Positions 6,575 to 14,139 of a stretch of DNA of 18,889 nt are shown here, piece by piece. The DNA lies in the NCBI GenBank assembly GCA_039184055.1, contig JBCDBH010000077.1:1-18889 (forward strand), given 5' to 3'. Source of the DNA: JBCDBH01 sp039184055 (GTDB lineage: Bacteria; Acidobacteriota; Thermoanaerobaculia; Multivoradales; J023). The first letter of the stretch is position 1, and every line of letters begins with the position of its first letter. Made by a program: the position numbers and the translations under genes. The notes below the pieces were generated by a model. The model had not been told where the DNA came from, ran no database searches, and worked only from the letters and a program-made list of their open reading frames with translations.

Positions 6575-8254
6575 TCACTCGCCTTCGTTGGTCTTCGTGA
6601 CTCCGATGATCGGGTCCATCGGTAGGTCGATCGTGTTCGAGACGACGGGCGCGCGCAACCGGAGCGCCATGGCCTGTGCCTGCCGGCTGTAGTCGATCGA
6701 CTCACCGAGGATCCGAGTTGCTTCCTGATCGGCATGGAAACCACGGGAGTTTTCGCTACTGATGTAGTCGAGTCGCCACATGGATTTGCGTTGCAGTGCG
6801 AAGATCGGCTCCAGTTGCTCCTCGGTGGCACCCGCGGCCTTGGCCTCGAGGATCGCATCGAGCATGTCGGTCATCGCCGTGGCGGCACGTTCCATGAGCT
6901 CGACGGTACGGCGCTGAATCGTCTCGACATGTTCAGCCAGCTCGTGCTCGCTGACGTTGTGACACTGCTGACAAGCGTTGTTGATATTCGTGAGCGGGCT
7001 CGCAACGTTGTGGCTGCTCACCTTCATTGCGCCGTCGCGCTCGTATGGCATGTGGCAATCCGCGCAGCTGACCCCACTACGAGCATGGATCCCCTGGCTC
7101 CACAGCTCGAACTCGGGATGCTGGACTTTGTGGACCAAGGCACCGGTCTCGCCATGCTTGTAGTCGAAGAACTCCGAGCCGTCGGGGAATCGTTTCGCGT
7201 CCCAATGGGCCTCGAGCTGTTCCATTTTCAACCCGTTCGACCATGGAAACTCGAGCGTGTCTTTGTTGGCGCAGTAATACTCGACGTGGCATTGGCCGCA
7301 CACGTAGGACCGCATTTCCTGACGACTGGCGTCTAAGTTGGGGTCATAGGGACGTTTGCGATCGCCGCGTCGCCATGCTTCGATGCTCGGTAAGTGTGGG
7401 GTCGGCTCGCTGCTCTCCGCGAGAGCGGCGATGCCACGGACAAATCCTGGTCGTGTCACGCGCACCGCCATGGTTCGCGGGTTGTGGCAGTCGATACACG
7501 ACACGGGATGCGCTTCACCGCCGGCAAGCACGGGGTGGTCGTCCGGTACCGGCTCACCCTCGAACTCGCCGGTGAATCCACCGATCGGTGCTTGCGGCAC
7601 CACGGGCTCGGATTCGCCAGGCGTGCCATCGGGTGCCGCCATCACCAGGGCGAGCACTTCGCTGTACGGCATCTGGCTGACTTCCTCAAAACCACGCATG
7701 ACGGCTTCCATATCGAAGTCGGCGGCGAGGATCTGGTCGTCGGCCGGCAATCCCATCGCTTCGAGGCCCGCCTTGCGATACATCACCGTCGTCGAGGCGT
7801 GACAATGCAGACACGCGCCCGCTTGTGGCTTTTTCGTCACGCGCTCGGTTACACCCTGGTCGTAAAGCATGTACGCGTGGCCCCGCGCCTCGCGATAGTC
7901 GATGCTGAAGGCATAACCGGCGTAGAGGCGTTTCAACCAGGGCTGTTGGTCGAGCTTACTCTCGGGCATCGCACTGGCGCCGCCATAGAATTTGTCACCC
8001 GCCGTCGCCTTCCAACCATCGAATTGGTGTGGCCAGTTTTGTCCCCACGGCTCCGCATCCGTGCTGATCTCGGTCACGTCCACCAGGCGTACGAAGGGCT
8101 GACGCGCCTCCTGTTTGTGTCCCAACATCGTTACCAACACCCACGTCACAAGCATCGTACCGATGACCGCGGTGAGGAAAACGAGCACGAGCAGTCGGGT
8201 GCTTCCTCGAACCTTGGCGTGATGATTTTTGGTTGCCTCGTTGTGGCTTGTCAC
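6575..8254 (-). CDS. nrfA: Pentahaem cytochrome c nitrite reductase (ammonia-forming), NrfA
   Basis: NrfA reduces nitrite to ammonia with six electrons in the periplasm. The 559-residue product has five haem motifs in NrfA order: CLHCH (148-152), CIDCH (253-257), CGQCHVEYY (319-327), CADCHMP (397-403) and CQQCH (428-432). Tyr325 and His390 (in QGIHARSG) match the active-site Tyr and His of the E. coli enzyme. Haem 1 is CxxCH, not the CxxCK of E. coli, as in a known NrfA subgroup. The spacing from haem 1 to haem 2 looks longer than in E. coli. Residues 21-44 form a hydrophobic signal or anchor helix. The start is GTG at 8254 with GAGG 7 nt upstream; the nearby ATG hits a stop at once. It follows nrfH by 25 bp. 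Confidence 0.94.
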   Translation of the reverse strand: MTSHNEATKNHHAKVRGSTRLLVLVFLTAVIGTMLVTWVLVTMLGHKQEARQPFVRLVDVTEISTDAEPWGQNWPHQFDGWKATAGDKFYGGASAMPESKLDQQPWLKRLYAGYAFSIDYREARGHAYMLYDQGVTERVTKKPQAGACLHCHASTTVMYRKAGLEAMGLPADDQILAADFDMEAVMRGFEEVSQMPYSEVLALVMAAPDGTPGESEPVVPQAPIGGFTGEFEGEPVPDDHPVLAGGEAHPVSCIDCHNPRTMAVRVTRPGFVRGIAALAESSEPTPHLPSIEAWRRGDRKRPYDPNLDASRQEMRSYVCGQCHVEYYCANKDTLEFPWSNGLKMEQLEAHWDAKRFPDGSEFFDYKHGETGALVHKVQHPEFELWSQGIHARSGVSCADCHMPYERDGAMKVSSHNVASPLTNINNACQQCHNVSEHELAEHVETIQRRTVELMERAATAMTDMLDAILEAKAAGATEEQLEPIFALQRKSMWRLDYISSENSRGFHADQEATRILGESIDYSRQAQAMALRLRAPVVSNTIDLPMDPIIGVTKTNEGE

Positions 8255-8279
8255 GTCATGACCTCGTTTCACACGTGGT

Positions 8280-8804
8280 TCAATCACGTTGGAAATAACC
8301 GGATGGCCTCGTGGCATGACCCACGTCGCCGTGGCAATGCACGCACATCGACATCTCACCGCCTTGTTCCACCGGAAGCATGTGAGTCACGTAGTCCGCA
8401 TGACAGTACAAGCACGCTTCCTGGGTCACCTGGCGATTGCGATCCTTGATCCGTATCGGCTCGGGAAAGTCATTCGTCGTAAAGGCCAGAGAATGGAAAA
8501 ATCCGTTGTCCGCCTTGGTGATCCACTTACCGAGAAAGTCGTGCCGAAGATGGCAATCGTTACATGTCGCCACCGCTCGGTGGCTCGACTTGGCCCACGA
8601 GTCGAGCTGTGGCTGCATGACGTGGCAGTTGGCGCAAGACTTTGGATCATCGATCAAATACGCCGCCCCGTCCCCATAACCAAACGTAAATGCACCGAGA
8701 CCACCGAGCATACCGGCGGTCAACGCGCACAGGACGGCCAACGTCGTTACCGTGCGCGTACGCGCGGCCGACGAGCCAGACCGAGTAGCAAGTTTCTTGG
8801 TCAC
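8280..8804 (-). CDS. nrfH: Tetrahaem membrane cytochrome c, quinol-oxidising subunit NrfH
   Basis: NrfH takes electrons from menaquinol in the inner membrane and passes them to NrfA. The 174-residue product has one N-terminal transmembrane helix (about 19-42) and four haem sites: CANCH (57-61), CNDCH (81-85), CLYCH (131-135) and CVHCH (154-158). The first motif continues as CANCHVM, placing the methionine two residues after the haem histidine as in NrfH (CxxCHxM). The start is GTG at 8804 with GGAG 12 nt upstream. The frame is open to 9053, but that stretch is AT-rich leader, and no plausible start other than GTG lies close to the membrane helix. It is the first gene of the nrfHA pair. Confidence 0.92.
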   Translation of the reverse strand: MTKKLATRSGSSAARTRTVTTLAVLCALTAGMLGGLGAFTFGYGDGAAYLIDDPKSCANCHVMQPQLDSWAKSSHRAVATCNDCHLRHDFLGKWITKADNGFFHSLAFTTNDFPEPIRIKDRNRQVTQEACLYCHADYVTHMLPVEQGGEMSMCVHCHGDVGHATRPSGYFQRD

Positions 8805-8938
8805 GTAAGCATGTCGCTCCAGTTGATAGGTATAAAGATATCGCCTTCCGAGTCGTTCGAAAACAGCCACGTGTGAAAGATTTCGATCCGAGGATCTCGA
8901 GGACCACAATACGCCTAACAAGGCAAACCAAGTTCGAA

Positions 8939-8955
8939 ATCGTGTTATACACGAT
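8939..8955. promoter_or_regulatory. 17-bp palindrome ATCGTGT-N3-ACACGAT upstream of nrfH
   Basis: The 7-base arms match perfectly around a TAT centre, about 135 bp upstream of the nrfH start in an AT-rich stretch. It looks like a dimeric repressor or activator site. It does not match the FNR or NsrR consensus as I know them. Confidence 0.5.
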
Positions 8956-9020
8956 AGATAATTAAATACACGCCATGAAGCCTTCGTTTCGTAGCATGCA
9001 CGATCCGGATTTTTCCAGAA

Positions 9021-9092
9021 GCCTTCTTTTTCAGATTTTTGGATGAAAATCACGATCTGATGGCTTCTTCTTCAAATTTTTGGATGAAAGTC
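9021..9092. repeat. Two 31-bp direct repeats, 41-bp period
   Basis: Copies at 9021-9051 and 9062-9092 match at 27 of 31 positions and share the core ATTTTTGGATGAAA. The 41-bp period is close to four helical turns, so both copies present the same DNA face. They may be tandem regulator sites or a local duplication upstream of nrfHA. Confidence 0.7.
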
Positions 9093-9118
9093 GCACCCCA
9101 AGCTTTCCTCTATTCGAT

Positions 9119-9169
9119 TTCCGAGTGCGGATCGCGTCGGGAACGCTTCGTTCCCCGAGTCGGATCGCG
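9119..9169. repeat. Hairpin flanked by short direct repeats
   Basis: GGGAACG-CTT-CGTTCCC (9139-9155) forms a 7-bp stem. On both sides lies the near-identical string CCGAGT(G)CGGATCGCG (about 9121-9136 and 9155-9169). It sits between the nrf leader repeats and the terminator of the upstream protease gene. Function unknown. Confidence 0.45.
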
Positions 9170-9179
9170 CGGACGTGAA

Positions 9180-9203
9180 AAGGGCGGCCCGGAAGCCGCC
9201 CTT
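9180..9203 (-). terminator. Intrinsic terminator of the first protease gene
   Basis: AAGGGCGGC / GCCGCCCTT is a perfect 9-bp stem with a 6-base loop, 44 bp past the protease stop on the minus strand. Read on that strand it is followed by a short T run (TTTT). It isolates the protease from nrfHA. Confidence 0.75.
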
Positions 9204-9246
9204 GGGTACTTACGATTCTAGGGACATGCTACGGAGTGATCGAACC

Positions 9247-11253
9247 CTAGCCACGGTTGATGATGATGTACCCCACGGTCTCCGCGGCGTGGCCCGTCTC
9301 GGTGTCTTGCGAGGTTTCCTCGTCGATGAGAACGAAGAAGCCGGACAAGAGCGGGAACCCGACGTAGCGTACCGTCGCCGGATCGCTGCCGTTGAAGGTC
9401 TGCATCTCGGCCAGGAACACCGGGTTGTTGGCGTCGAAGGGTGGCGGCGCATTCATCACCGAATTGCCGATCAAGTACACGCCGTCGGTGACCACGTTGA
9501 CCGTGCGAGCGACGGTGATGTCGTCACCGTTGACGGTGGCCGTACCGGTCTCCATGGCCACCCAATGCACGGTCTCGAAGGCATGGTTGTCGTCGTTGGC
9601 CTCTTCCTCTTGGAGACGGATCTGGAAGCTACTCGAGGTGACGTTGCGAAGCCGCACCGCCACCGCCTGGGTGCCGTTGGTGGTGGTGACGGTTGCGAGG
9701 ACCACCGGCGCCGCGCTGAAGGTCTGCGCGAAGCTCACCGTCACCCACGCCTCGTCGACCGACACATCACCGGCCTCGGCGTCGAGACCGCCGATCGTCG
9801 ATGCACCGTCCGGCAAAGCCAACCAGCTCGCCGTCTCTTCGTTGTGCGTGCCGTTGAGATAGTCCCACTCCTGAAGCGTGTGCTGAAAGGACGTGTCACT
9901 GACGTTGCCGAGCCGGATGGTGGCCGGGTCGCTGCCCTCGAGCGATACCGGCCCCATCACCACGCGTGCGTCGGTCATGCCGCCGATCAGTACCGTGCGG
10001 GTCACCTCGTCGATGGTTTCGCGACCATAGACGATCTCGAGGTCACTACCGCTACCGCACAGCGCATCGGCGGGTAGGTTGCTGCCGAGATCATCGATGA
10101 TGTCTTGGATCGGTACGCCACGGTTGTGATCGCCACCGGTCGCCGTGCACGAGTCGTCGCCCTTGCAGTGATGGAGGGCGACGACACAATTGTCGACGTT
10201 GGCCAGCACGGGTGAGCCTGAGCTACCCCCCTGGGTGTCACAGTAATAGCCGACTTCATCGATGCTGTTGCCACAACCCGGCGCGGTCAGCGTGTCGACC
10301 TGACAAAGGCCAGCCGGATTCTGCGGATGCGTCGATTCGATCGCGAATTGCTTGCCCCACCCGGCCGGATGACCGGGAATGGTGATCTGCTCGCCCAGCC
10401 TGGGCCCCGAGCTGCGAAGCTGCATATAGCCGTACGTCGCAGTGGGATTGGTCGGCAGCTCGACCAGCGCGTAGTCGAGCGGCGCATCGAGCTGCGTCAA
10501 GGTGGCACTGGTCGCCACCACGGTACCCCCGCATGCATTGCCGCTCTGACAGTTGGTCGAGCAGCTCGATCCCTCGGCCATGAACTCGTAGTTGGTGTTG
10601 AGCGCGTCCGACGCCGAGGTGATGCAGTGCTCGTTGGTCATCAGATGCCCCTCACTACCGACCAACCAGCCCGTACAGAACCAGCAGCCGTTGATCACCA
10701 GCCGAGCGACGGCCTGTGACTCGGCATACACCGCGGGGTGACTGTTCTGGTAGCACTTGGCTTCGTCGACGTCATTGGTACCACAGAGCGAACGATCCAC
10801 CAGCGCATTGGCGAGCTCCGGATCTCCGTACGCGAAGGCATCGATCGCCACGGCGCCGGCTCTCACTGGCCCCTTGGAGCGAAGCTCGATGATCGCCACG
10901 TCACCGGGAATGTGAATGCCCCAGAACCCATCGTCGAGAAAGTGATCGGCTTTGCCGTAGCCGGTATAGGTCCACGACCGGGAGTGGTCGGGGGCGCGCA
11001 CCACGAGCTCCGCGCCCGGGGGTAGGTCGAAGGCGCTGAAATGCGGCGCGATATAGATCGCACCCGGCCAATCGAGCCTCTCACTCCACACGACCTCGCC
11101 AGCGGCGTTGTCGATCCGCCCCGACTCGATGTAAAGACGTACCTCTTCACCGATCCGCTGGGGTCCCGGCACATCCGCGGGATCAAATGAGCTTTGGGCG
11201 ACGACCGTAGACGTCATCAACAACGACAGGACACACATGGCAACTGTTCTCAT
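9247..11253 (-). CDS. Secreted trypsin-like serine protease with C-terminal beta-repeat (H-type-lectin-like) domains, paralogue 1
   Basis: The 668-residue protein starts with a Sec signal peptide (1-19, cut near VVA/QSS). An N-terminal beta region (about 20-140) precedes a chymotrypsin-fold protease (about 180-400). The triad is readable: His209 in TNEHC, Asp260 in LDYALVEL, Ser345 in QGGSSGSPVL. Many cysteines suggest disulfides, and the layout recalls secreted S1 proteases of the lysyl endopeptidase type. Three repeats follow (about 412-505, 505-575, 575-668), with recurring P-V, R--NV---F, Q-EE and WLA or WVA strings like H-type lectin folds. ATG 11253 has GGAGG 6 nt upstream and a sigma54 promoter 74 nt further. 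Its paralogue is at 15373-17346. Probable role: extracellular digestion with glycan or surface binding; the substrate is unknown. Confidence 0.85.
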   Translation of the reverse strand: MRTVAMCVLSLLMTSTVVAQSSFDPADVPGPQRIGEEVRLYIESGRIDNAAGEVVWSERLDWPGAIYIAPHFSAFDLPPGAELVVRAPDHSRSWTYTGYGKADHFLDDGFWGIHIPGDVAIIELRSKGPVRAGAVAIDAFAYGDPELANALVDRSLCGTNDVDEAKCYQNSHPAVYAESQAVARLVINGCWFCTGWLVGSEGHLMTNEHCITSASDALNTNYEFMAEGSSCSTNCQSGNACGGTVVATSATLTQLDAPLDYALVELPTNPTATYGYMQLRSSGPRLGEQITIPGHPAGWGKQFAIESTHPQNPAGLCQVDTLTAPGCGNSIDEVGYYCDTQGGSSGSPVLANVDNCVVALHHCKGDDSCTATGGDHNRGVPIQDIIDDLGSNLPADALCGSGSDLEIVYGRETIDEVTRTVLIGGMTDARVVMGPVSLEGSDPATIRLGNVSDTSFQHTLQEWDYLNGTHNEETASWLALPDGASTIGGLDAEAGDVSVDEAWVTVSFAQTFSAAPVVLATVTTTNGTQAVAVRLRNVTSSSFQIRLQEEEANDDNHAFETVHWVAMETGTATVNGDDITVARTVNVVTDGVYLIGNSVMNAPPPFDANNPVFLAEMQTFNGSDPATVRYVGFPLLSGFFVLIDEETSQDTETGHAAETVGYIIINRG

Positions 11254-11337
11254 GGCACCTCCTCGCGTGGCCCCTCACCACGTCTTTCTGGTGTGCGGTC
11301 TCGAGCACCGCGATTGGAATTTGTCAATCACCCATTG

Positions 11338-11353
11338 AGCAATGGCTGTGCCA
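11338..11353 (-). promoter_or_regulatory. Sigma54 (-24/-12) promoter of protease 1
   Basis: On the minus strand TGGCACAGCCATTGCT matches the TGGCAC-N5-TTGCT consensus at every key base. The predicted start of transcription is about 11327, giving a leader of about 74 nt. The enhancer array of module A ends 168 bp upstream. Confidence 0.85.
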
Positions 11354-11520
11354 AGAACCCTGAATAACCCTGGTCATTGCGCGCGGTCGCGCCAACGCCC
11401 CCAGGAGAAAACGCCCACAAAACCGAGCACAAATCTGACTTCGTGTCGAAGAGGAGAAAACGAAGCCACCCGCTCCTGAACCGCGAAGATCGAGAGTCGC
11501 ATCCGACGTCCGACCCGATG

Positions 11521-11574
11521 CTGACGTCAGCCCTGACGTCAGCACAACGTCATCGCCCAGTAAGCTGACGTCAC
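11521..11574. promoter_or_regulatory. Enhancer-site array A (CTGACGTCAG palindromes)
   Basis: Sites lie at 11521 and 11533 (both exact), at 11544 (ACAACGTCAT, weaker) and at 11565 (CTGACGTCAC). Steps are 12, 11 and 21 bp, so all lie on roughly one face of the helix. The last site ends 48 bp before the plus-strand promoter. Presumed binding array for a sigma54 enhancer-binding protein shared with modules B and C. Confidence 0.75.
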
Positions 11575-11622
11575 CTTGCCCGTCGAGCGTCGAAAACCCT
11601 GATGTCACCGTCCGTTCAGACC

Positions 11623-11638
11623 TGGCACACCCCTTGCT
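11623..11638 (+). promoter_or_regulatory. Sigma54 promoter of structured RNA A
   Basis: TGGCACACCCCTTGCT has GG and GC exactly 10 bp apart in the -24/-12 layout. Transcription should start near 11649. It is divergent to the protease 1 promoter, with the palindrome array between them. Confidence 0.85.
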
Positions 11639-11648
11639 CTATAGGCAT

Positions 11649-11805
11649 GGCGTAACCGGAGAGAAAGCGATTCGAGGCCACTTCAGCCCGCGCCACTCTC
11701 CGCCTCGAGGAACGGACCGGGGAGGTGCAAAACAAGGAGCTTCCGGGGATACCCGGAAGAGGTGCTTACGAAAGCGAGCCTGGGGAGGCTCGCTTTCGTC
11801 TTTTT
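11649..11805 (+). ncRNA. Conserved structured RNA, copy A
   Basis: The predicted RNA is about 157 nt, from the sigma54 start to the T run. The core, shared with copies B and C, contains P1 CGGAGAG/CTCTCCG (11657-11663 with 11696-11702). A GGGGAGGTGC stretch follows, then a TTCCGGG-GATA-CCCGGAA hairpin (11741-11758) and a final terminator stem. Copy A lacks the 5' GC hairpin of B and C. Indels that are not multiples of three between copies argue against a protein. I do not recognise a known riboswitch or sRNA class. It could be a trans-acting small RNA or a leader of the gene at 11834. Confidence 0.7.
11768..11805 (+). terminator. Terminator of RNA A
   Basis: A perfect 14-bp stem (11768-11781 with 11786-11799) closes a GGGG loop and is followed by CTTTTT. 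Four stem positions differ from copy B with matching changes on the other arm. Confidence 0.9.
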
Positions 11806-11833
11806 CCGTGCACGGGCGACTACAATGCCCGGC

Positions 11834-13990
11834 ATGACTTTGGCTCGTTTGCCCAGTACGGGCGACCTCATCGATCTTCAGCGTTCTGTTGCTCTCGACG
11901 ATTTCCTCGGCTCGGATCGACGTTACGGCGTGCTGGCGGGAAGCGCCGAGCTCGGCGACCTCTTGTGTCGCGCCGCGCGGGCTCGACAGGGCGAGAGGCT
12001 CGCCTATTGGCATCTCGATCTCGAGGGCTTCGAGCCCGAGAGTCGCGATGCGCTCAAGCGCTATCTGCTCTATCTCTTCGACAGCACCGAGCTCGCCACT
12101 GGTGAGCGCAACGAGGCGCGCTTCCGTGACCTCCGTGAGCTCGCCGACACTCTTGCCACAAGTGACTGGTCGGCGATGCTGCTCTCGCTCTTGTGGCAGG
12201 TCGGGCCCACGTCGCTCACCAAAATCGAAACCGTGGAGAGCGGCCCCGGCGCGCTCGACGCCATGCTTCGTACCCTGACCGACGATCGCGCGCTCTTGCT
12301 CCATGTCGCGGTGCCCGGGCAGCTGCGTCCGGCCTATCGCCGGTGGCTCGACGATCGACTCGAATCGCTACCGAATTTCTGGGTGGTGCTGTCACAGCCT
12401 CCGGGCGACGCTCCGGACGCCTATCTCGATCGCCCACCGGTCGAGCTCGACACGCCACCGATCGCGACAGCGGCCTTCGACGAGCTCGTGACCACGCTGG
12501 GCAACGCGATCGATCAGCTGGTCGACCAAACACCCGGCCTCGGTGACAAGCTACGCGCGTTTCTCACCAGCGCCGCGCTGTGTGGTCGCAACGTTCCGGC
12601 CGAGGTGATCTTCGCCTCGATGGACATGACCGACGACGAGATCGACCAGCTCACCGATTTGATCGACGATCACCTGGTCGACGAGCTCGAGCTCTTGGCG
12701 GATTTGGGTCAACGTCATCCTGGCTTCCCCGGCACCTTCGTCTATCAATTCCGCGATCGGCTCTTTCCCCGGTTGATCCTCGATCGGCTCGACGACTTCG
12801 CCCGCGCCCGAGGCGCCGCGACGCTGCTGCCAGCGCTCGAGGATCATGTCGACCTCATCCGTCGCGAGGTCGCCCGCCTTCATCTCACGGTGGCCGAGCC
12901 GCTCGACATCCGTCAACAGCTCCCCTACTCGACTCGCCTCGACTGGTGGATCGGCCCCGACGAGGTCGAGGCATTGGCGCGCTCGATTCACGACACTATC
13001 GACGCCGAAGAGCTCGATCCCGAATGGGTGTGGCGAGTCGCCGAGCAGACGACGGATTGGCCCGCCTATCGGCGTCTGGCGCTGCTCGAGGGCTACGCCA
13101 CCGCCGCCGACGCTCTGCCTGAGCGACGGCTGCTCGACGGCGAACGGGCGCAGCGGCTGCGTCTCCTCCGCGCGCCTCTCTTGATTGCCGCGAGCCGTCA
13201 CGACGAAGCGCTCGCTGAAGCCGAGACGGCGCTCGGCGAGGCGCCGACCGACTCCGAGGAAGCGCTGCAGGCGCAGCTGATCGTCGGCAATGCGCTTCGT
13301 CTGCTGGGGCGCTTCAGCAAGGCGCGACACCACTTCGAAGCCGTTCTGGAGCGGCTCGGCGAGACCCCGAGCGCTCTGACCATCTCGGCGCGGATCGGAC
13401 TCTCCCAGGCGCTCGCCCAAGACGGCGATACCGAAGGGGCGATCGAGGAAGCCGAGAAGGTGCTCGAGATCCAAAGCACGGCGCTCGGTGACACCGCCCC
13501 CGAGACCGTGCGCACGCTCGGCTTCATTGCCGGTCTGCACAGCCGGCTCGGTCAACCCGATCGCTACGCCCACGCCCTCGAACGACTGCTCGCCGCGCAA
13601 CAGGAGCTCGCTCCCGAGACCGACGAGGTGCGCGCCACGATGAGCGCGCTCGCCGCCGCGCTCTACGATCAGCGCGAGCACGAACGAGCCCGGGAGCTCC
13701 AAGAACAAGTCCTCGGCATGACCCGTGAAGCGGTCGGCGACACCCATCCAGAAACCGCCATCCATCTGATGAACCTCGCCGCCACCGTGCGTGGCACCGG
13801 TGACGCCCAGACCGCCAAGGATCTCCAGATCGAATCCATCGAGATCATGAAAGCGACGGTCGGTCTCGAGCATCCGGTGACCCGACGCGCTCTGACCAGC
13901 CTGGCCGACACCCATCGCCTGCTCGGCGAAGACCACCAGGCGGCCGAGATCGACGACACCATCCGTCGGCTCGATCAAGACATGAATTAG
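11834..13990 (+). CDS. TPR-repeat protein with a degenerate STAND-like N-terminal region
   Basis: The product is 718 residues. The C-terminal half (about 440-718) is a solenoid of TPR units of the kinesin-light-chain style; phrases such as DTAPETVRTLGFIAGLHSRLG and DTHPETAIHLMNLAATVRGT recur about every 42 residues. The N-terminal part resembles a P-loop NTPase by layout: a beta strand, YGVLAGSAELGDLL where a Walker A loop would fall, and RALLLHVAVPG as a Walker-B-like strand. However, the lysine and GK[ST] are missing, so ATP binding is doubtful. No signal peptide or membrane helix, so probably a cytoplasmic scaffold. Neither ATG (11825 or 11834) has a Shine-Dalgarno. A TACAAT box at 11821-11826 would place the transcript start at or near 11834, hinting at a leaderless mRNA. 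Confidence 0.75.
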   Translation: MTLARLPSTGDLIDLQRSVALDDFLGSDRRYGVLAGSAELGDLLCRAARARQGERLAYWHLDLEGFEPESRDALKRYLLYLFDSTELATGERNEARFRDLRELADTLATSDWSAMLLSLLWQVGPTSLTKIETVESGPGALDAMLRTLTDDRALLLHVAVPGQLRPAYRRWLDDRLESLPNFWVVLSQPPGDAPDAYLDRPPVELDTPPIATAAFDELVTTLGNAIDQLVDQTPGLGDKLRAFLTSAALCGRNVPAEVIFASMDMTDDEIDQLTDLIDDHLVDELELLADLGQRHPGFPGTFVYQFRDRLFPRLILDRLDDFARARGAATLLPALEDHVDLIRREVARLHLTVAEPLDIRQQLPYSTRLDWWIGPDEVEALARSIHDTIDAEELDPEWVWRVAEQTTDWPAYRRLALLEGYATAADALPERRLLDGERAQRLRLLRAPLLIAASRHDEALAEAETALGEAPTDSEEALQAQLIVGNALRLLGRFSKARHHFEAVLERLGETPSALTISARIGLSQALAQDGDTEGAIEEAEKVLEIQSTALGDTAPETVRTLGFIAGLHSRLGQPDRYAHALERLLAAQQELAPETDEVRATMSALAAALYDQREHERARELQEQVLGMTREAVGDTHPETAIHLMNLAATVRGTGDAQTAKDLQIESIEIMKATVGLEHPVTRRALTSLADTHRLLGEDHQAAEIDDTIRRLDQDMN

Positions 13991-14064
13991 CTGCTGAGGG
14001 TGCGCGGCGAGGGATTCCCCGTCCGTGATTTGCGCACCGCGCGATTTCCTCGCCGGGCTCTTTT

Positions 14065-14090
14065 CCTACCGTCCGTACGGTAGGTTTCTT
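14065..14090 (+). terminator. Terminator hairpin after the TPR gene
   Basis: CCTACCGT-CCGT-ACGGTAGG forms a perfect 8-bp stem (14065-14084), followed by TTTCTT and preceded by CTTTT, so it could work in both directions. It lies 75 bp after the TPR stop and 56 bp before the porin start; a regulator site is an alternative. Confidence 0.65.
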
Positions 14091-14139
14091 GCTCGAGAAC
14101 CCGCCAGGGATCGCGTCGGTCGACGTTCGGGGAACTCAC

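Larger units (their letters stand above)
8805..9179 (-). promoter_or_regulatory. nrfHA leader/promoter region with palindrome and repeats
   Basis: This 375-bp stretch without a gene is AT-richer than its surroundings and should hold the nrfHA promoter. I see a perfect 17-bp palindrome (8939-8955), a 31-bp direct repeat (9021-9092) and a hairpin flanked by short direct repeats (9119-9169). No -24/-12 sigma54 match was found and no confident sigma70 pair. A classic FNR dyad (TTGAT-N4-ATCAA) was not seen. Confidence 0.5.

Noticed and set aside
8280..8804. NapC/TorC-type tetrahaem cytochrome instead of NrfH
   Set aside because: The short length, the CxxCHxM at haem 1 and the position directly before nrfA favour NrfH.
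11649..11805. Known riboswitch classes (c-di-GMP GEMM, glycine, TPP, cobalamin, guanidine)
   Set aside because: The conserved core motifs of these classes could not be found. The downstream genes of copies A and B are also unrelated, which argues against a common metabolite leader.
11639..12304. 221-codon minus-strand frame over RNA A and the start of the TPR gene
   Set aside because: It crosses the sigma54 RNA and terminator and lies opposite a TPR gene with clear repeat structure; it is a shadow of GC-rich codon use.
12551..13978. 475-codon minus-strand frame opposite the TPR gene
   Set aside because: The plus strand shows clear TPR periodicity. The minus frame has no recognisable domain and is a GC-rich antisense shadow.
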